Source: Gracilinema caldarium DSM 7334 (GTDB taxonomy: Bacteria; Spirochaetota; Spirochaetia; Treponematales; Breznakiellaceae). From it: a stretch of DNA of 64,000 nt. Every line of letters starts with the position of its first letter. The first letter of the stretch is position 1. The notes below the pieces were generated by a model. It did no database searches, was not told where the DNA came from, and saw only the letters and a list, made by a program, of their open reading frames with translations. This document shows positions 60,483 to 64,000 of this stretch, in pieces. The stretch lies in assembly GCF_000219725.1 (NCBI RefSeq), contig NC_015732.1:930001-994000 (forward strand). The letters are read 5' to 3'. The translations under genes and the position numbers were made by a program.

Positions 60483-61575
60483 AGAAATGTTACAGAAGAT
60501 GATCAAAAGTGCGTTAAAACATAACAGTAATTTAGACTTGGCAAAAATGTTAGGAAGTGAAGAACATTTTTATTATTTTCCTTTAGAAAGCTTTCAAGGT
60601 AAAGAAAAAGTTTTGTTAATGGGATGCAATGGTATTAAATTTTTGAAAGATATTGTTTTAACGGCAGGGAAAGCGGGTAAAGTTATAATTGTGACAGAAA
60701 ATAAGGATGAAAAAGAAAAAGTAGAAGAGGATTTAGAAGCAACTCAAAAGGAAATTGGTTTTTATAATTCTGAACTGGTTTTAGTAAGTTCATATGATCT
60801 GCGGGTTAACCCTGAATATATTGTAAAAGAATTATCGATGTTTCCTGTGCGTACTTTTAGCGATTATATAAATTTACAAAAAAAGATAGAAAATCAAAAA
60901 GAAGCTGAGCCTTTCTTGAACAATGAGAGTGTAGATATTGTTTATATTGATTTGCTAAATCGTTATAAGAAAGAATATGTCAATTTGTTGCTTAGCGAAG
61001 CATTTCGAATACTTAAAAGAAAGGGAATTCTTTTGATTAAGGTTTATTTGAGTGATGAACCACTAAAAAGTGCTGACTTAAATGTGTGTAACAATATGAA
61101 AATGCATTATATTCCTTTAGAAAATGAGATAGAAGAGGTTTTAGCATTACATGGATATATAGGAATGCGTTATCAATGGCGTGCAGAAATTCCGCAATTT
61201 ATCCATAATAATATAGAGATAAGACCTTTTCTAATAGAGGCTTACAAAGGAGAGCAAGGACCTTGTTTTGAAAAGGGGCATGCAGTTTTTTATATTGGTC
61301 CTTGGAAAGAAGTGGTTGATGATGATGGGCATAGATTATATCGTGGTCAACGTATGGCTGTGTGTGAGAAAACATATAAAAATCTCACAAGTTGTAGTTA
61401 TGAGGGGCAAATTATTGGTATTCCACCTTACAATGAAATTTCAGATGGAGATGTTCGACTTTTCGATTGCGATATTTCTGAAAAACGAAATCCTAAAGTG
61501 ACAAAGGGGCTTAGACCACTTTTTGAAGGGGGGAATATATCTAAAAATGATATTAATGAGAGTAGTTGTTGTTAA
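60469..61575 (+). CDS. SAM-dependent methyltransferase homologue, ArsM-like, with SSCC tail
   Basis: 368 residues from the ATG at 60469, with GGGAGGTG upstream. Rossmann motif I is diverged (KVLLMGCNGIKFLKD near residue 48). The DIVYIDLLNRYKKEYVNLLLSEAFRILKRKGILLIKV stretch corresponds to the methyltransferase core. The C-terminal region GHAVFYIGPWKEVVDDDGHRLYRGQRMAVCEKTYKNL resembles the C-terminal domain seen in bacterial ArsM-type arsenite methyltransferases. The protein ends DINESSCC. Catalytic competence is uncertain because motif I lacks the usual GxGxG. Arsenic as substrate is inference, supported by the ArsP-like permease downstream. Confidence 0.65.
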   Translation: MENLREMLQKMIKSALKHNSNLDLAKMLGSEEHFYYFPLESFQGKEKVLLMGCNGIKFLKDIVLTAGKAGKVIIVTENKDEKEKVEEDLEATQKEIGFYNSELVLVSSYDLRVNPEYIVKELSMFPVRTFSDYINLQKKIENQKEAEPFLNNESVDIVYIDLLNRYKKEYVNLLLSEAFRILKRKGILLIKVYLSDEPLKSADLNVCNNMKMHYIPLENEIEEVLALHGYIGMRYQWRAEIPQFIHNNIEIRPFLIEAYKGEQGPCFEKGHAVFYIGPWKEVVDDDGHRLYRGQRMAVCEKTYKNLTSCSYEGQIIGIPPYNEISDGDVRLFDCDISEKRNPKVTKGLRPLFEGGNISKNDINESSCC

Positions 61576-61595
61576 CATGATTAAGGAAGTTAAGT

Positions 61596-62852
61596 ATGCA
61601 AGCTGATAATTATGTATTGTTTGTTTCTATTAGTAAATATCTAGATTATTATATCAACCTTGCTCATCGATTAGGGTACAAAGTTATTCTTTTAAGCAGA
61701 AAAATAGATATGGATGCGTTGATAATGGTAGATATTCCTGTAGAAATCGAATTAAACGATAAAGAATTGGTAATGCAAAAAGTCAAAGAATTGCGAAACA
61801 AGTTCTATATTTGTGCTGCATTTACAACAAATGAGTATCGTGTTCCTTTAGCAAAGGAGATCGCTGTGTTGCTTGGTTTGGCACACCCTGCCGATATTGA
61901 TGCTGTTTTGCAATGCCGCAATAAGAAACTTACAAGGAACAAGTTGGCAGAAAAAGAAATTTCACCTGTTAGGTACCAAGTTGTGACTTGTAGTTGTAGT
62001 GCAAAAAAATTCGCGTCGGAAATTGGCTATCCTGTTGTTGTAAAGCCTTCTAATGATTCTGGAAGTCGTAACGTGTTTTGTTGCCGAAATGAAATTGAAC
62101 TACTAGAGGCATTTAATATTATTACCAATGCTAAAGTAAATCAAGTAAATGAAGAACTTGATACAGATATTCTGGTAGAAGAATTTTTAGTTGGTCCAGA
62201 ATATAGCGTGGAAGCTGGAACTGATGATGAAAAAACGGTTATATATTCTATTACCGCTAAGATTACAACTCCTCTTCCTTATGCTGTAGAGATTGGTCAT
62301 TTAAGTCCTGCAAAATTAGATCCGCTTATAAAGCAACAAATGGAGGATTTGGTTATGCAGGCCATAGATGCTCTAGGTCTTAGAAGATGTGTAACACATA
62401 CGGAAATCAAACTTACGCCTAAGGGGCCAAGGATTGTGGAAGTTAATGCTCGCCCGGGAGGTGATGAAATACCACGACTTGTACAGCTTACTACAGGTTA
62501 CGATATTCGTCAGATTGCACTTTACTTGGCTTTAGGATATAGTCTTGAGGAAATGCCTCGTGATTCCGTTGTGGCAAGATCAGCAGCTATTCGGTTTTTT
62601 GTTAGTGATAGGGATGGTGAAGTTATGATATCTTATCCTAACAATATAAAAGATAATAATAACGTTGTGGAGTTGGAGTTTTATGTTCGTTCTGGTGACT
62701 GTGTTGCGAAAACGGTCGATAATTTCTCTCGTTTGGGTCATATTATTTGTTATGACCCAGAGGGTGAGATGGTAGATCAGCTTATTGATGCTTTAGTTGA
62801 ACAAGTGCAAATTACTATAAATCCAAAAGAAAGAGGAGGATGTATATGTTAA
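61596..62852 (+). CDS. ATP-grasp ligase with C-terminal Cys motif
   Basis: 418 residues. A pre-ATP-grasp domain (about 1-105) leads into an ATP-grasp fold: GYPVVVKPSNDSGSRNVF near residue 143, VEEFLVGPEYSVEAG near 193, and metal/ATP ligands HTEIKLTPKGPRIVEVNARPGGDEIP near 267-292. Such enzymes join a carboxylate to an amine or thiol with ATP. No pathway partner from purine or peptide biosynthesis is nearby. It ends ERGGCIC, matching the Cys tails of its neighbours. AAGGAAG precedes the ATG. Overlaps the next gene by 7 nt. Confidence 0.85.
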   Translation: MQADNYVLFVSISKYLDYYINLAHRLGYKVILLSRKIDMDALIMVDIPVEIELNDKELVMQKVKELRNKFYICAAFTTNEYRVPLAKEIAVLLGLAHPADIDAVLQCRNKKLTRNKLAEKEISPVRYQVVTCSCSAKKFASEIGYPVVVKPSNDSGSRNVFCCRNEIELLEAFNIITNAKVNQVNEELDTDILVEEFLVGPEYSVEAGTDDEKTVIYSITAKITTPLPYAVEIGHLSPAKLDPLIKQQMEDLVMQAIDALGLRRCVTHTEIKLTPKGPRIVEVNARPGGDEIPRLVQLTTGYDIRQIALYLALGYSLEEMPRDSVVARSAAIRFFVSDRDGEVMISYPNNIKDNNNVVELEFYVRSGDCVAKTVDNFSRLGHIICYDPEGEMVDQLIDALVEQVQITINPKERGGCIC

Positions 62853-63160
62853 ATTTTATCTCACAATTGGAAAAAAGTTTTGCTGAATTTATTTCGGAAG
62901 CCTATCAAAACCAAACTCTTTGTAATAAAAGTAAGGTGATAGTGCTTTTGACATTTGCTCTTTCAGAAGAAAATCCAGAACTTGTAAAAGAGGGTCTTAT
63001 AAAAGCAAAACAAGAAGGATTGACCAATGAAGAGATTGCACAAATTGAAGCAATAGTAATTGCATTGAAAGGCCGAAAAATTGTACATCTTCTGACAACA
63101 GGTTCTACAAAGCCTGGAAGTAACGAAGGGACGAACAAAAGTTCATGTTGCTGTCAATAA
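62846..63160 (+). CDS. Small carboxymuconolactone-decarboxylase-like protein with SSCCCQ tail
   Basis: 104 residues from the ATG at 62846, with GAGGAGG 5-7 nt upstream. An ATG two codons earlier overlaps that site. The helical core (SKVIVLLTFALSEENPELVKEGLIKAKQEGLTNEEIAQIEAIVIAL) follows the AhpD/CMD-fold pattern in which GLTNEEI marks the conserved GAT-x-EEI turn. The catalytic CxxC of AhpD is absent. A Gly/Ser/Thr-rich linker leads to the C-terminus NKSSCCCQ. The cysteines may bind a metalloid. Function unknown. Confidence 0.65.
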   Translation: MLNFISQLEKSFAEFISEAYQNQTLCNKSKVIVLLTFALSEENPELVKEGLIKAKQEGLTNEEIAQIEAIVIALKGRKIVHLLTTGSTKPGSNEGTNKSSCCCQ

Positions 63161-63227
63161 TGAGGAATAGAGTTACCAGACTACTTTTTAATCAAGATAT
63201 TGAAGTGAATGTTGCATATAAATTATA

Positions 63228-63265
63228 GGGTACTTCTAGAAATTTCAGTTTTAAGAGGTTAACTT
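63228..63265. repeat. Dispersed imperfect palindrome, copy D (degenerate)
   Basis: GGGTACTTCTAGAAATTTC and AGTTTTAAGAGGTTAACTT form partly complementary arms resembling copy E. Confidence 0.4.
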
Positions 63266-63298
63266 AGTTTATATGCGAAATCCTGATAAGATTTGCTT

Positions 63299-63338
63299 AG
63301 GCGCTTCTAAAAATTTAACAGAGTTTTTAGAGGCGCTT
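63299..63338. repeat. Dispersed imperfect palindrome, copy E
   Basis: GCGCTTCTAAAAA (63301-63313) pairs with TTTTTAGAGGCGC (63324-63336) with one wobble, extendable by two pairs, followed by TTTAT. This is the best-formed copy. It could end the transcript of the preceding Cys-tail genes. The 63161-63477 spacer holds copies D and E, a possible promoter, and no gene. Confidence 0.65.
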
Positions 63339-63345
63339 TATACTG

Positions 63346-63374
63346 TTGTGCAACGTTAAATGAAAAAATAAAAT
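63346..63374 (+). promoter_or_regulatory. Possible promoter of the permease gene
   Basis: TTGTGC (63346-63351) and TAAAAT (63369-63374) are 17 bases apart, just after repeat copy E. Confidence 0.4.
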
Positions 63375-63477
63375 ATTGAGATTATGTTATTTTCATAAAA
63401 GGCATTTAAATGATGAATGTATTAAGGGATATGTTACTGATTTTTTTAAGTTAATGTTTAAGAAGAGAGGGAAAAAT

Positions 63478-64000
63478 ATGAGTGTAGCTGCTATTTTTTA
63501 TGAACTACTCAGAATAGGGCAGTTTATTTGGGATTCATTTATGCACATCTGGTGGCTACTCTTAATTACCATTCCTTTGGCGGTGTGGGTAAATATCAGC
63601 GACTTTGGAAAGTATGTAAAAAAACTAACAAATTACAACGTTTTTTTGTCAATATTTTTTGGTACTGTTATTGGAGCATTTAGCCCATTTTGCTCATGTA
63701 GTGTTATACCCGTAATTACTTCTTTTTTAATAACAGGTGCTCCACTTGCCGCTGTAATGTCTTTCTGGATTGCTTCGCCATCAATGGATCCAGAAATCTT
63801 TTTTCTTAGTGTTGCATCACTTGGTTGGCCGCTTGCTTTTGCAAGATTAGTTGCTACTTTCTTCTTAAGTCTTGGTGGAGGATTAATAACACACTTTTTT
63901 ATTTCAAAAGGATGGATAGGTAACGACTATCTCAAGCTCAAAAGTAAGCCGCAGCATACTGTCTATTCTTTACGAAATCTAAAAGAAAGGATAAAATCGA
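63478..64000 (+). CDS. arsP: ArsP/YraQ-type (DUF318) permease, N-terminal part (cut by window edge)
   Basis: 174 codons are visible from the ATG at 63478, which has AGAGAGGG upstream, and the frame is open to the right edge. Four TM helices are visible (about 22-38, 52-68, 78-97, 110-130). The permease signature GAFSPFCSCSVIPVITSFLITGAPL contains the Cys-Ser-Cys pair implicated in trivalent organoarsenical binding by ArsP, followed by FWIASPSMDPEIF. ArsP exports methylated and aromatic As(III) compounds. Position after the ArsM-like gene supports that role. Other YraQ-family substrates remain possible. Confidence 0.75.
   Translation, partial: MSVAAIFYELLRIGQFIWDSFMHIWWLLLITIPLAVWVNISDFGKYVKKLTNYNVFLSIFFGTVIGAFSPFCSCSVIPVITSFLITGAPLAAVMSFWIASPSMDPEIFFLSVASLGWPLAFARLVATFFLSLGGGLITHFFISKGWIGNDYLKLKSKPQHTVYSLRNLKERIKS

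Noticed and set aside
1-64000. CRISPR array, prophage or insertion sequence
   Set aside because: No regularly spaced direct repeats, transposase, integrase or phage structural genes were seen on either strand. Only short palindromic repeats were found.

Overview
The window looks like a chromosomal segment from a free-living or gut spirochaete of the Treponema/Spirochaeta clade. The lineage call is inference. It rests on two methyl-accepting chemotaxis proteins, a spirochaete-type EF-G paralogue, DUF4349 and PEGA-like envelope proteins, GpgS, a YibQ-type deacetylase and a mixed, mid-GC base composition. No rRNA is present to confirm it. One tRNA (Pro, GGG) is visible, and no CRISPR array, prophage or complete insertion sequence was seen.

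Layout. 1-2.1 kb (-): truncated GH3 N-acetylglucosaminidase coupled to trxB. 2.3-4.3 kb (+): chemoreceptor. 4.4-5.2 kb (-): two small conserved hypotheticals. 5.3-8.5 kb (+): a sigma-70-family factor behind a textbook -24/-12 (sigma-54) promoter, then yibQ-like and tsaD. 8.5-9.4 kb (-): MinD-like ATPase. 9.6-11.6 kb (+): EF-G paralogue. 11.7-17.1 kb (-): envelope block (ParB-domain protein, PBP1A, PEGA-like protein, LysM/M23 peptidase) and a 2[4Fe-4S] ferredoxin too short for most ORF callers. 17.2-21.8 kb (+): DUF4349 lipoprotein, phospholipase-C-like protein and Cache chemoreceptor, with tRNA-Pro on the opposite strand. 21.9-23.6 kb (-): gpmI. 23.7-28.6 kb (+): a tightly overlapping operon of a P-II-like protein, an EIIA phosphocarrier and seven Mrp/Mbh-type Na+/H+ antiporter subunits. 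28.7-32.1 kb: SpoIIE phosphatase (-), a degenerate M20 peptidase and gpgS (+). 32.1-38.6 kb (-): carB-carA, ybaK and a flavodiiron protein. 38.7-43.7 kb: TPR-GAF-GGDEF cyclase, CheY-like regulator, VWA protein, small lipoprotein and a Cys-rich protein with a palindromic operator. 44.2-50.2 kb (+): argJ-argB-argD-argG-argH, preceded by two ARG-box-like sites. 50.3-59.1 kb: DUF4143 ATPase, tdh (-), gltX, hypothetical, arginase, OMP-like protein (-), NUDIX hydrolase and glyS. 59.5-64 kb (+): a distinctly A+T-rich cluster.

The most unusual region is 59.75-64.0 kb. It encodes a DUF5714/C_GCAxxG-type Cys-rich protein, an ArsM-like methyltransferase homologue, an ATP-grasp ligase, a small carboxymuconolactone-decarboxylase-like protein and the start of an ArsP-type permease. 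Three consecutive proteins end in cysteine clusters (SSCC, GGCIC, SSCCCQ). I infer a metalloid (probably organoarsenical) processing or biosynthetic system that uses an ATP-grasp ligation step. I know of no described system with this composition. A short lipoprotein gene just upstream is frameshifted inside a tetranucleotide repeat tract and could be phase variable.

Other notable structure: an imperfect palindrome repeat family (five copies), a 128-nt long hairpin upstream of gltX, a run of four GC-rich hairpins after glyS, a palindrome-containing in-frame insertion in carB, and several genes whose -10 box sits 7 nt from the ATG, suggesting leaderless mRNAs. All functional statements come from recognising protein families in the translated sequence. 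No database search was run.
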